Virus record (IMG/VR): IMGVR_UViG_3300032282_003876
Location: 1 to 32,670 of that record
From: a virus
DNA length: 32,670 nucleotides
Direction: 5' to 3' (one strand)
The notes under the pieces were generated by a model, which saw nothing but the letters and a program-made list of their open reading frames with translations, had not been told where the DNA came from and did not search any database. Positions 1 to 7,383 of the stretch are shown in pieces (the stretch's first letter is position 1; every line of letters begins with the position of its first letter). Made by a program: the position numbers and the translations under genes.

Positions 1-465
1 AGCGTTGCAGATGTAGCACATTATATTCTCAAAAATGGTGTTGTAACACATAATACTGGAATTTATTATTCAGCAAATACAATCTGGATAATTGGTCGAC
101 AACAAGATAAGGATGATAAGGAACTAAAAGGATATCATTTTATTATTAATGTTGAAAAGTCTCGTGATGTTAAGGAAAAATCTAAGATTCCTATTACAGT
201 TAACTATAACTCTGGTATTAATAAATGGTCTGGTTTGCTTGATCTAGCAATTGAGTCTGGTCATATTGTTAAACCAAAAGTTGGTTGGTATGCTGTGGTT
301 GATAAAGAAACTGGCGAACTTGGAAAGAATATGAGAGCAGCTGAAATTGTTGATAATAAAGATATTTGGACTCATATTTTAGAAAATACTGATTTTCCAA
401 CATGGATTCAGAATAAGTATACACTATCAAATGGTGAACTTATACATGAGGATATAGATGACTAA
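1..465 (+). CDS. uvsX: UvsX recombinase, C-terminal part (5' end outside window)
   Basis: This is the C-terminal 154 residues of the RecA-like strand-exchange protein of T4-like phages, which pairs single-stranded DNA with homologous duplex during recombination-dependent replication and repair. The reading frame is open from the first base. It carries the late RecA-core segment with INVEKSRDVKEKSKIPITV followed by the glycine and tryptophan of NSGINKWSG, which is close to T4 UvsX from memory. The Walker A part lies upstream of the window. An acidic tail (HEDIDD) ends the protein, as is usual for UvsX. The stop overlaps the next start by eight bases, and the gp41 helicase follows, which matches the T4 order uvsX-40-41. 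Confidence 0.92.
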   Translation, partial: SVADVAHYILKNGVVTHNTGIYYSANTIWIIGRQQDKDDKELKGYHFIINVEKSRDVKEKSKIPITVNYNSGINKWSGLLDLAIESGHIVKPKVGWYAVVDKETGELGKNMRAAEIVDNKDIWTHILENTDFPTWIQNKYTLSNGELIHEDIDD

Positions 466-709
466 TGAAATAGACACTTATTATAGTAAGGATGGAAGAA
501 AACATGCAGTAGTAAATGCTACCGCATCTTTTATCTATGTTGAATTCTACCATGATGAAATACTGGTTGGTGGTTTAGAAGTTGCTAATAATAGCATCTA
601 CTATGCTCAATCAATTGCAGAAAATTATTGTAATGATATTATTCAGTTAAAGCCTTGGAGGTCCAATGAAATTCTCGAACGTAATCTTCACGAACCTGGT
701 ACAGAATGA
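458..709 (+). CDS. small conserved-position phage protein between uvsX and helicase
   Basis: This gene encodes an 83-residue protein I do not recognise. It starts at an ATG with a GAGGA ribosome site 5 bases upstream (448-452), overlaps the uvsX stop, and runs 44 bases into the helicase gene, so the three genes are probably translated together. It occupies the place of T4 gene 40 (a head-vertex assembly factor), but I see no similarity that would justify that name. The protein is soluble-looking, with a beta-rich middle (FIYVEFYHDEILVGGLEVANN) and no membrane segment or cysteine cluster. The tail that overlaps the helicase start is the least certain part of the product. Confidence 0.7.
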   Translation: MTNEIDTYYSKDGRKHAVVNATASFIYVEFYHDEILVGGLEVANNSIYYAQSIAENYCNDIIQLKPWRSNEILERNLHEPGTE

Positions 710-2057
710 AGAATACGGAAGGAAAGTAGTACCATACCTTAAAGAAGAATATTTTGAAGCATTATCAGATAGAGTAATTTATAAACTAATTAATGACTAT
801 GTAACAAAATATAATAAGTTTCCAACACAACAAGCACTTAAAATTGATCTAGATAATGCAGGTCTAAATCAACAAGTCTATGATGAATGTGAAACAACTA
901 TTGTAGAATTAAATCATATTGGTGATGTAGATCAGGAATGGTTGTTAGATAAAACAGAAAAGTTTTGTCAAGAACGTGCTGTTTATAATGCTATCATGGA
1001 TAGTATTCAAATCCTTGATAATAAAGATAAACTAAGAACCAAAGGTTCTATTCCTCAAATTTTATCTGAAGCTTTGGCTATTAGTTTTGATACCAATATT
1101 GGTCATGATTGGTTAGAAGATGCTGATGCTCGTTATGAATATTATCATCGTACTGAGGATCGAGTTCCATTCCGTCTGGAATACTTAAATCGTATTACCA
1201 ATGGTGGTTTACCCAAAAAGACTTTTAATGTGATTTTGGCAGGTACACATGTTGGCAAAAGTCTATTCATGTGCTCTACTGCTGCTACAAATTTACTTGA
1301 TGGTAAAAATGTTCTCTATATTACAATGGAAATGGCTGAAGAGGAAATTGCTCGGCGTATTGATGCAAATATTCTTGATATACCCATTGGTGAACTAAAT
1401 ATTATTGATAAAGCATCATTTGATAAAAAAGTTGCTAAAGTTAAAGGTAAAACCGCCGGTAAGATTGTTATTAAGGAATATCCTACATCATCTGCTGGTT
1501 CTGCCAATTTTAGACATCTACTGCAAGAATTGAAACTAAAAAAGAACTTTATTCCAGATATCATTTATATTGACTATTTGAATATCTGTGCATCATCAAG
1601 ACTTAAAATGAATGGTAATATCAATAGTTATACATATGTAAAAGCTATTGCAGAAGAACTTCGTGGTCTTGCTGTAGAGTTTAATGTCCCAATTGTTTCT
1701 GCTACTCAAACTACACGCTCTGGTTATAGTAATAGTGACGTTGATGTAACTGATACATCAGAATCTTTTGCTCTTCCAGCTACAGCAGACTTTATGCTTG
1801 CTCTTGTTACTTCTGAGGAACTTGAATCTCTAGGTCAAATTATGGCTAAACAGTTGAAAAACCGATATACTGATTTAGGTAAATGCAGACGCTTTGTTCT
1901 AGGTATTGATCGAGTAAAAATGAAACTATATGACGTTGAAGAAGATGCGCAAGATTTAATGGAAGATAAACCGATTATGGATAAATCGGAATTTGGTCAA
2001 CGTGATTCTACTAAAAAGAAAAAGTTTGGTCTAAATGAATTTGAAGGATTTAAATAA
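666..2057 (+). CDS. 41: replicative DNA helicase, T4 gp41 / DnaB family
   Basis: This is a hexameric 5'-3' helicase that unwinds the replication fork and works with the gp61 primase encoded later in the window. Its 463 residues match the usual gp41 length. The N-terminal domain (about 1-165) is followed by a RecA-type motor: Walker A AGTHVGKS at 192-199, the sensor segment YITMEMAEEEIARRIDAN near 218-235, Walker B with IDYLNI ending at Asp303, and a PATADFML segment as in T4 gp41. A charged, lysine-rich tail follows. The start is fixed by TGGAGG at 656-661. The stop overlaps the next start (TAATG). Confidence 0.96.
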   Translation: MKFSNVIFTNLVQNEEYGRKVVPYLKEEYFEALSDRVIYKLINDYVTKYNKFPTQQALKIDLDNAGLNQQVYDECETTIVELNHIGDVDQEWLLDKTEKFCQERAVYNAIMDSIQILDNKDKLRTKGSIPQILSEALAISFDTNIGHDWLEDADARYEYYHRTEDRVPFRLEYLNRITNGGLPKKTFNVILAGTHVGKSLFMCSTAATNLLDGKNVLYITMEMAEEEIARRIDANILDIPIGELNIIDKASFDKKVAKVKGKTAGKIVIKEYPTSSAGSANFRHLLQELKLKKNFIPDIIYIDYLNICASSRLKMNGNINSYTYVKAIAEELRGLAVEFNVPIVSATQTTRSGYSNSDVDVTDTSESFALPATADFMLALVTSEELESLGQIMAKQLKNRYTDLGKCRRFVLGIDRVKMKLYDVEEDAQDLMEDKPIMDKSEFGQRDSTKKKKFGLNEFEGFK

Positions 2058-2230
2058 TGGCTAATTACTTTGTAAAACAAAATAGTGGAATGTTTCAAAT
2101 TATTGAACGTGATACTGAACAAACAATTAAAATTATCAGCAATTATTGCAAAGCAAGGAAGTTTTGTGATTGGTTGAATAATGGTGGTGGTTTTGATGGC
2201 TGGACACCATCTTTTATTATTAAAATTTAG
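2057..2230 (+). CDS. 57-residue hypothetical protein downstream of helicase
   Basis: This short gene has its ATG sharing one base with the helicase stop codon (TAATG), the usual sign of translational coupling. The product is 57 residues, starting MANYFVKQNSGMFQIIERD and ending FIIKI. It is mostly polar with two cysteines and a GGGFDGW loop. The first part looks like a small beta-sheet domain, but I recognise no family. It is the last gene before a noncoding stretch with a terminator, so it probably ends the replication operon. The coupling and the clean frame support it being real; the function is unknown. Confidence 0.6.
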   Translation: MANYFVKQNSGMFQIIERDTEQTIKIISNYCKARKFCDWLNNGGGFDGWTPSFIIKI

Positions 2231-2249
2231 TAATATATGTTTAAGTAAT

Positions 2250-2257
2250 GATAAATA
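2250..2257 (+). promoter_or_regulatory. possible variant late promoter (GATAAATA)
   Basis: GATAAATA differs by one base from the T4 late box TATAAATA. If used with normal late geometry, transcription would begin about six bases downstream, near 2263, just before the first arm of the possible structured RNA at 2265. The same variant occurs at 18713-18720, so it could simply be chance in AT-rich DNA. Confidence 0.35.
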
Positions 2258-2262
2258 GAATA

Positions 2263-2401
2263 CTGCAGCATTATACGTCAAAGAGCGTAAAGTGGCAAGA
2301 AGTAATAAGAAAAAAGGAATAGCTGAGGCTCACGGTTGGGGTTCCGCTCAGCAATGCTGCTAACTAATGAAGAGTCAGATCGAAAGGTCTGACTCTTTTT
2401 T
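2263..2401 (+). ncRNA. candidate structured small RNA ending in an intrinsic terminator
   Basis: The stretch between the helicase operon and the next gene folds into a closed multi-branch shape. GCAGCATT (2265-2272) pairs perfectly with AATGCTGC (2353-2360). Inside are TACG/CGTA (2274-2277 with 2286-2289) and GCTGAG/CTCAGC (2322-2327 with 2347-2352), the second topped by CGG/CCG (2333-2335 with 2344-2346). The 3' arm of the inner helix directly abuts the closing helix, so the two can stack. A strong terminator follows ten bases later. I match no known RNA family. The alternative is a 23-residue GTG-started ORF at 2292-2363, which has no ribosome site. Confidence 0.45.
2371..2401 (+). terminator. 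rho-independent terminator
   Basis: AGAGTCAGATC and GGTCTGACTCT form an 11-bp stem (one T-G pair) with a GAAA tetraloop, followed by six or more T residues. It separates the helicase operon and candidate RNA from the late block. Confidence 0.9.
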
Positions 2402-2403
2402 AT

Positions 2404-2411
2404 TATAAATA
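2404..2411 (+). promoter_or_regulatory. T4-type late promoter
   Basis: TATAAATA is an exact match to the T4 late promoter box recognised by gp55 with gp33/gp45. It lies just after the terminator and 28 bases before the ATG at 2440, so it should start the late transcript covering the head-protein genes. Confidence 0.8.
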
Positions 2412-2439
2412 TACAATCTAATAGTTTTAGGGTTGAGAA

Positions 2440-3201
2440 ATGGCAATAAGTAGCAAGCAAATGAATGAATTTGCGCAGCGAGTTACAAATACCAAAACGG
2501 TATCTGCTTATAATTTTCTGGCTTCTGATTTTCAGACTCTTGATTACAAGGACGTCATCAGAGAATTATTTGAAATGCATATAGGTAAGATACAGTATTC
2601 AGATAGTATAAATTCTTCCACTGTGGCAAGTTTAAATAGACAGATAGACTCAATGAAATCTCGAGATACAACCGAGTTCTTTAAACTCTTTAACTTACTC
2701 AAAGAAAAAAGTATAGGTCCGGGAGAGATCCTATTGTTTCATTTAATTACTGACTTGAAACTAAGCACTACTGGTGCGCCATACGATGCTCAGAGCGGTA
2801 GCGACAAGATAGAGATGAAGTCAGTAAAGATAAGACAAAGCACAAACGACCTCTATGGATTTAAGCTTGGCTCTTCACAGGAGACCAAAGATACTCTTGG
2901 AGTAATGCTAGGTTTGATAGACATGGCAAGAGATAAAAAGATTATAGGTAAAACTGACAGAGACGTCTCTACAAACAAGTTAGCCGAATTAAAAAGAATT
3001 GATTCCAAAAAGTTTGAAAGCCTCAGAAAAACGTTTGCAAAAATTGTCGTGTCATATCTCAATGAAAAGACGCTTGTGTCTTTTAATAATCAAACCGGAA
3101 ATATACTTTTGCTAGGGGATAAGATCAAAGAATCAGACGTAGGATTTCATGAAATAACCCAGGGAACACTTAAGCCCACCATAAAATACGGAATAAGATA
3201 A
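2440..3201 (+). CDS. late protein of unknown function, possible PD-(D/E)XK nuclease fold
   Basis: This 253-residue protein is the first gene after a terminator and late promoter. I do not recognise a close family. Residues 90-130 hold GPGEILLFHL (Glu96), then Asp116 and Asp122, then EMK at 125-127, each followed by hydrophobic strands. This spacing (Glu, Asp, Glu-x-Lys) is that of PD-(D/E)XK nucleases, many of which act on DNA ends or as restriction enzymes. The C-terminal half is helical and lysine-rich, then ends in a small beta segment. The start lies 28 bases after the late promoter. The stop overlaps the next start. The nuclease idea is inference from the motif layout only. Confidence 0.75.
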   Translation: MAISSKQMNEFAQRVTNTKTVSAYNFLASDFQTLDYKDVIRELFEMHIGKIQYSDSINSSTVASLNRQIDSMKSRDTTEFFKLFNLLKEKSIGPGEILLFHLITDLKLSTTGAPYDAQSGSDKIEMKSVKIRQSTNDLYGFKLGSSQETKDTLGVMLGLIDMARDKKIIGKTDRDVSTNKLAELKRIDSKKFESLRKTFAKIVVSYLNEKTLVSFNNQTGNILLLGDKIKESDVGFHEITQGTLKPTIKYGIR

Positions 3202-3404
3202 TGATTGGATTTTCTCAATACTTAATTGAAAGTTTAGATATAGACAAATTGCGCCACCTTGAACATGCGGAAGATCATATCATTCATGATGGAGAAGAAA
3301 GTCTAAAACATGTTACTGATAATCTTCACGATCTTCATTCTTTTCTTACTGGTAGTAAGTCTAAATTAAAAATAATTAGGAATAATAAACATGCTATCAT
3401 TTAA
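3201..3404 (+). CDS. short capsid-targeted protein, possibly a truncated ligase-family paralogue
   Basis: The 67-residue product begins MIGFSQYLIES, which resembles the T4 capsid-targeting sequence (IPIII: MKTYQEFIAEA) with a possible prohead-protease site after LIE. The body, HLEHAEDHIIHDGEES, resembles the N-terminal domain of larger marine-phage proteins that continue into a lysine-x-Asp-Gly nucleotidyltransferase motif (from memory). Here the frame stops where that motif would come, so the gene may be a truncated paralogue of the ligase-like gene that follows. The start shares one base with the previous stop and the end overlaps the next gene by 14 bases. Confidence 0.65.
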   Translation: MIGFSQYLIESLDIDKLRHLEHAEDHIIHDGEESLKHVTDNLHDLHSFLTGSKSKLKIIRNNKHAII

Positions 3405-4338
3405 ACATTTTTTTATCTTGACTGAAGGTATTAGACAAGGTCTGCCTCATATTTCAACTATGGATCATGACCAGTTTAAGAATCTGATTGCAGATAAAAA
3501 AGTTCATATTGCTCATGCTACAGAAAAGACCGATGGTTCTACGCATGTATTTGGTCATGATCAACATGGATTTTATTCCCAAAGTTCTGGTTCAGGTAAT
3601 GAAAGAATGCGCTCTAGTAAAGATTATGAAGATAGAGCAATTAGACGTTCAAAAGAAACTGGTAAACCATTAGATTTAACAGCCGCTCATTCGTTTGGTC
3701 ATGTTCATGATATTCTTCAAAAAAATAAAAAATTACAAGATCATTTAAAGTCTGCTGCTGAAAAAGCTGGTGGTGAAACATCGGTTCGTGGTGAATTATT
3801 TCATAAAGGCTTAGCAAGACCATCAGATACAAAGCACGGTGAAGTCAAATTTGTAGGCACATCATATGATCCTTCTCATATGGGTCATGTAGGTAAAATA
3901 GTTATACATTCAAAATTACCTGAAAATCAGCAACATGACACTGAACATTTTAAACATAACTTATCAGATAAAAATATAAATTTTGATGATGATAAAATTG
4001 AGCATAAACCTGCGCATGTTGATGTAAGTGATGAGCATAAGGATTTTCATGCTCTAAATCATGAACTTCTTAAAGCTAGAACTACAAAACAAAATAAAGC
4101 AGATAAAGAAAATGAGCATGCTAAGTTTGATGCTATCAAACAACGAGTTTCTGCTAAAGTAGATCATCATGTTAGTAAAATGGGTATTTCTCCTAAATGG
4201 GGTTCAGGAACTGAAGGGCTTGTTGTGCATCCAAAGGAAGGTTCCAGTGCACCAAGATTTAAAGTAACATCAGCTGCATTTAGAGAATATAAAGCTGATC
4301 CTGAAAATAAAGAAAAATTTAAATTGAGGAACAAATAA
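3391..4338 (+). CDS. polynucleotide ligase-like nucleotidyltransferase with capsid-targeting N-terminus
   Basis: This 315-residue protein carries the signature motifs of ATP-dependent DNA/RNA ligases. Motif I is EKTDGS, with candidate AMP-accepting Lys46. RGELF at 133-137 is a motif III-like acidic site, EGLVV at 275-279 is motif IV, and RFKV at 289-292 is motif V. The N-terminus, MLSFKHFFILTEG, looks like a capsid-targeting peptide with a cleavage site after LTE. No C-terminal OB or RNA-ligase domain is evident, and the segment at 180-265 is rich in histidine, lysine and aspartate. The substrate (DNA, RNA, tRNA) cannot be told. It sits between two other proteins with similar N-termini, which suggests it is packaged in the head. 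Confidence 0.82.
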   Translation: MLSFKHFFILTEGIRQGLPHISTMDHDQFKNLIADKKVHIAHATEKTDGSTHVFGHDQHGFYSQSSGSGNERMRSSKDYEDRAIRRSKETGKPLDLTAAHSFGHVHDILQKNKKLQDHLKSAAEKAGGETSVRGELFHKGLARPSDTKHGEVKFVGTSYDPSHMGHVGKIVIHSKLPENQQHDTEHFKHNLSDKNINFDDDKIEHKPAHVDVSDEHKDFHALNHELLKARTTKQNKADKENEHAKFDAIKQRVSAKVDHHVSKMGISPKWGSGTEGLVVHPKEGSSAPRFKVTSAAFREYKADPENKEKFKLRNK

Positions 4339-4339
4339 T

Positions 4340-5818
4340 ATGCTCAGATTTATTGGATTTATTAGTCTTTTATCTGAAGGTGGCAATATCAAAGTAAAAA
4401 CAAGTGACGGGCATGAGGTATCAGCGGCACCATTTAAAATAAAGGATCGTGGTAAGCAAACAAAAGATATTCACGATGCTTTAAAATCTATACATGATTC
4501 ATACCATCAAGCTACTGGTTCTCATTTATTTGGTAAAAATACAAAAGCTCTTGAAACAGGTTCTGCTTTTGCAGGATCAACCAAACATTTAATGAATGGT
4601 CATATATCAGATCAAGAGTTTAAAAAACACAAACCATCCGTTGGTGATATTGATGCTCAAATACCAATGGAACATAAAGATGCATTAGCAAAACATTTAA
4701 AGGCTGGTGATAGACACGGATCGTATACTGTGGTTGGTGTTAAAAAGCATGGAACAGAAGCATCAGCAGTAATGAAACATGATAATGGTGAACATCATCA
4801 ATTTGACTTTGAAGGAACTCATTATGATGGTAATGAACCACATAAAAATGAAAGTTTTCTTCATAGTGCTGATTGGAATGATGCAAAAGCAGGAATTAGT
4901 GGTGCTCATCACAAAATATTATTAAATGCAGTTGGACTAGGAAAACACAAATTCTCCATTACTCATGGACTTAGATCAAGAACTGATGAAACTGATCCTG
5001 GTACAAAAGATCCTAAAGAAATATCAAAAAAATTATTTGGTAATCATGCAGATCATGATAGTATTCATTCATTTCAAGGTGTAACACATTTAATAAAAAA
5101 TCATATTCATCCTTCACAACATCAAGAAATATATAATAAGTTTAAAGAAGGTGTTGATAGACTTAAAAAAGATAATAGTGGTGCTTTAAATCATTTACGT
5201 AAGAATTTAAATGTAAGTGATTCTATTAAAGAATCTGTTGAAGAAACCCATCATACGTCTGTAATTCCAATGGTTGGTTTTAGTCCTATTTCACATATGG
5301 GGCATGCTCAAGATTTAGGCGGTGCATTAAAAAAATTACCTGGCACTAAACATGTTGGCATTAGTAAAAAAGCAGATGCATTTGAACCAGAAGAACGTAA
5401 ACATATTATGAATCGTCAATGGGGTGATGTTGGGCATACTACACATGTAGTTAGTGGTGCAGGTGAAACTATCAGACATGCATATGATTCACTACCAAAA
5501 CATGGTAAAAAAGTTCTTCATATTTTACTTGGTGGTGATAGACAAGAAATGGCTAAGGGTCTAAAAGACTCATTAGAATCTGGTAAAATTAAAGAAATGG
5601 AAGGACACAAGTTTGATTCCATTCATATTCATGCGCCGTCTGATTCTGATAGAAGTCATGGTATGAGCGGAACAAAAATGAGACAAGCTGCAGCTGACAA
5701 TAATGAATCAGAATTTCATAAACATATTGGACCAATGTTCTCCAAAAAAGAATCAAATGGTATAATGAATAAAGTAAAAAGCAGTTTAGAAAGTGGAAAA
5801 ATTAAAGTTAAAAGATAA
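4340..5818 (+). CDS. dual nucleotidyltransferase-like protein with capsid-targeting N-terminus
   Basis: This 492-residue protein appears to join two nucleotidyl-transfer domains. The N-terminal half has GSAFAG (74-79) and GDID (102-105), the layout of Pol-beta-type nucleotidyltransferases. The C-terminal domain (about 308-465) has GFSPISHMGH at 313-322, a HxGH motif, and MSGTKMRQA at 442-450, the second signature of the cytidylyltransferase/NMNAT family. The first 14 residues, ending LLSEG, resemble a T4 capsid-targeting peptide with a prohead-protease site. The protein is very rich in His, Lys and Asp. SLESGKIK occurs twice (411-418 and 482-489). Packaging and injection into the host is inference, and substrates are unknown. 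Confidence 0.8.
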   Translation: MLRFIGFISLLSEGGNIKVKTSDGHEVSAAPFKIKDRGKQTKDIHDALKSIHDSYHQATGSHLFGKNTKALETGSAFAGSTKHLMNGHISDQEFKKHKPSVGDIDAQIPMEHKDALAKHLKAGDRHGSYTVVGVKKHGTEASAVMKHDNGEHHQFDFEGTHYDGNEPHKNESFLHSADWNDAKAGISGAHHKILLNAVGLGKHKFSITHGLRSRTDETDPGTKDPKEISKKLFGNHADHDSIHSFQGVTHLIKNHIHPSQHQEIYNKFKEGVDRLKKDNSGALNHLRKNLNVSDSIKESVEETHHTSVIPMVGFSPISHMGHAQDLGGALKKLPGTKHVGISKKADAFEPEERKHIMNRQWGDVGHTTHVVSGAGETIRHAYDSLPKHGKKVLHILLGGDRQEMAKGLKDSLESGKIKEMEGHKFDSIHIHAPSDSDRSHGMSGTKMRQAAADNNESEFHKHIGPMFSKKESNGIMNKVKSSLESGKIKVKR

Positions 5819-5822
5819 AAAA

Positions 5823-6032
5823 ATGAAATATAAGCTTTTAAAATTCAGAACTTTTAATGAGGAAATGACTACAGCAGATGTAAGAGGTTTAGGATATGTT
5901 TCTGGGGCGCCAGCTGGTTCAATAAGTAACTATGCATCAGATAATATAGCATCAGCCGATACAATGAATGATGTATTAAAGAAATTTATAAACGTGTGGC
6001 ATAATAATCTACACAATAGGAAAACAAAATAA
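5823..6032 (+). CDS. small virion-associated protein with capsid-targeting-like N-terminus
   Basis: This gene encodes a 69-residue protein that starts MKYKLLKFRTFNEEM, again an aromatic-rich peptide ending in Glu-Glu. I chose the ATG at 5823 because an upstream in-frame start at 5793 would lie inside the previous gene and would hide this N-terminal pattern. The middle, DVRGLGYVSGAPAGS, is glycine-rich, and the tail, KKFINVWHNNLHNRK, is an amphipathic basic helix. It lies one base before a structural protein gene and is probably part of the same late transcript. The function is unknown. Confidence 0.65.
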   Translation: MKYKLLKFRTFNEEMTTADVRGLGYVSGAPAGSISNYASDNIASADTMNDVLKKFINVWHNNLHNRKTK

Positions 6033-6033
6033 T

Positions 6034-7347
6034 ATGGCACAGTTTCGTAAGGATACACATCAATTTTTACCAGCAGAAAAAACTTTATTTGAAGTAGTTA
6101 TGCTTGCTGATCAGTATGGTAGTCTAGTTGGTCCAGCAAATCCTTCTGGAGTTGCTGTCGATGCATTTGGTCGAGCAAGAATGTCGACACCATTAACACT
6201 ATTTGATTCTTCTCATCGTTATAAAGATAATGGTTTATGGTCTACATCTAATACAGCTGGTACTACATATGCTCATAATGCAAATGCTGGTATTATTGAA
6301 TTAACCTTACCTACAACTGCAAATGCTGAAATTGTTCGTGAGACATCAAAAGTTTTTTCTTATCAGCCAGGTAAATCTTTACAATCGTTGAATACATTCG
6401 TATTTAATACATCTAAAACAAATCTACGTCAACGTGTTGGATACTTTGGTGCTCAGAATGGTATTTACTTAGAACTTGACGGAACAACTCTCAATTTTGT
6501 TGAACGTTCATATGTAAGTGGAGCTGTTTCTGAAACACGTGTATCACAAGCAGATTGGAATATAGATACTCTATTAGGTGATGTTGCTTCAAGTCCCTCA
6601 CAAGTTACTTTAGATATTACAAAAGCTCAAATTATGTTTATTGATGTTGAATGGCTAGGGCTTGGTACTGTTAGATGTGGATTTGTTATTGATGGGAAGC
6701 TGATTCATTGTCATTCGTTCCATCATGCAAATAAAATTCAATCAACATATATGACAACAGCATCGCTTCCATTGCGCTATGAAATTAAAAATACAGGTGC
6801 AACTGCAAGTTCAAGCACTATGAAACAAGTGTGCTCTACTGTTATTAGTGAGGGTGGATATGAGCTTAGAGGTGAACAGAGATCTATCGGCACTCCAGTA
6901 CAAACACCAAAAAATTTAACAACGGCTGGTACTTACTACCCCATTGTTTCTATTCAGTTAAAATCAGCTTATCTTGATGCTATTGCTATCTTAACAGCAC
7001 TTTCAATATTAGGCATTAACTCTAACTCTTGCAGTGTTGCCTGGAGAGTTATAAGAGGTGCAACATTAACATCACCTTCTTGGACAGCCGGAAGTGCTGA
7101 TAGTGCTGTTGAATATGATACATCAGCTACAGGTTTGAGTGGAGGTAATGTATTGACACAAGGATATATTGGTATTACAAACCAAGCATCACAGACAATT
7201 GATGTGCTAAAAGAAGCATTATTCAAGTTTCAGCTACAAAGAAACAGTCTAACAAGTACACAAGAACCATTGACAATTGCTATGTCAGCTTCTGTTAATA
7301 CTGTTTCTTGTCTTGCTTCAATGGACTGGGAAGAGATTACTAGATAA
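6034..7347 (+). CDS. virion structural protein
   Basis: This 437-residue protein has the profile of a phage structural protein: rich in Ser, Thr, Ala and Asn, with alternating beta strands and few charged residues. The N-terminal part (VAVDAFGRARMSTPLTLFDSSHRY) matches a pattern I associate with structural proteins of marine T4-like phages. The middle (150-290) looks like a jelly-roll or lectin-like sandwich. There is no signal or membrane segment. It follows the head-targeted genes and precedes another late promoter. It could be a head-decoration, neck or tail-associated protein, and the sequence does not decide which. Confidence 0.8.
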   Translation: MAQFRKDTHQFLPAEKTLFEVVMLADQYGSLVGPANPSGVAVDAFGRARMSTPLTLFDSSHRYKDNGLWSTSNTAGTTYAHNANAGIIELTLPTTANAEIVRETSKVFSYQPGKSLQSLNTFVFNTSKTNLRQRVGYFGAQNGIYLELDGTTLNFVERSYVSGAVSETRVSQADWNIDTLLGDVASSPSQVTLDITKAQIMFIDVEWLGLGTVRCGFVIDGKLIHCHSFHHANKIQSTYMTTASLPLRYEIKNTGATASSSTMKQVCSTVISEGGYELRGEQRSIGTPVQTPKNLTTAGTYYPIVSIQLKSAYLDAIAILTALSILGINSNSCSVAWRVIRGATLTSPSWTAGSADSAVEYDTSATGLSGGNVLTQGYIGITNQASQTIDVLKEALFKFQLQRNSLTSTQEPLTIAMSASVNTVSCLASMDWEEITR

Positions 7348-7355
7348 TCTTTATT

Positions 7356-7363
7356 TATAAATA
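7356..7363 (+). promoter_or_regulatory. T4-type late promoter
   Basis: This is an exact TATAAATA box in the short gap after the structural gene, 20 bases upstream of the ATG at 7384. It would give the next group of virion genes its own late transcript. Confidence 0.8.
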
Positions 7364-7383
7364 TAGTAAAATTGGAGTGCTCC

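Noticed and set aside
458-709. T4 gene 40 homologue
   Set aside because: Only the position matches; I see no sequence similarity or membrane feature to support the name.
2292-2363. GTG-started 23-residue ORF in the intergenic region
   Set aside because: It has no ribosome site, and the same bases form a strong closed RNA fold with a terminator, so I treat it as RNA.
2231-2370. tRNA gene in the noncoding region
   Set aside because: No acceptor stem, T-loop (GGTTC with matching stem) or CCA layout fits.
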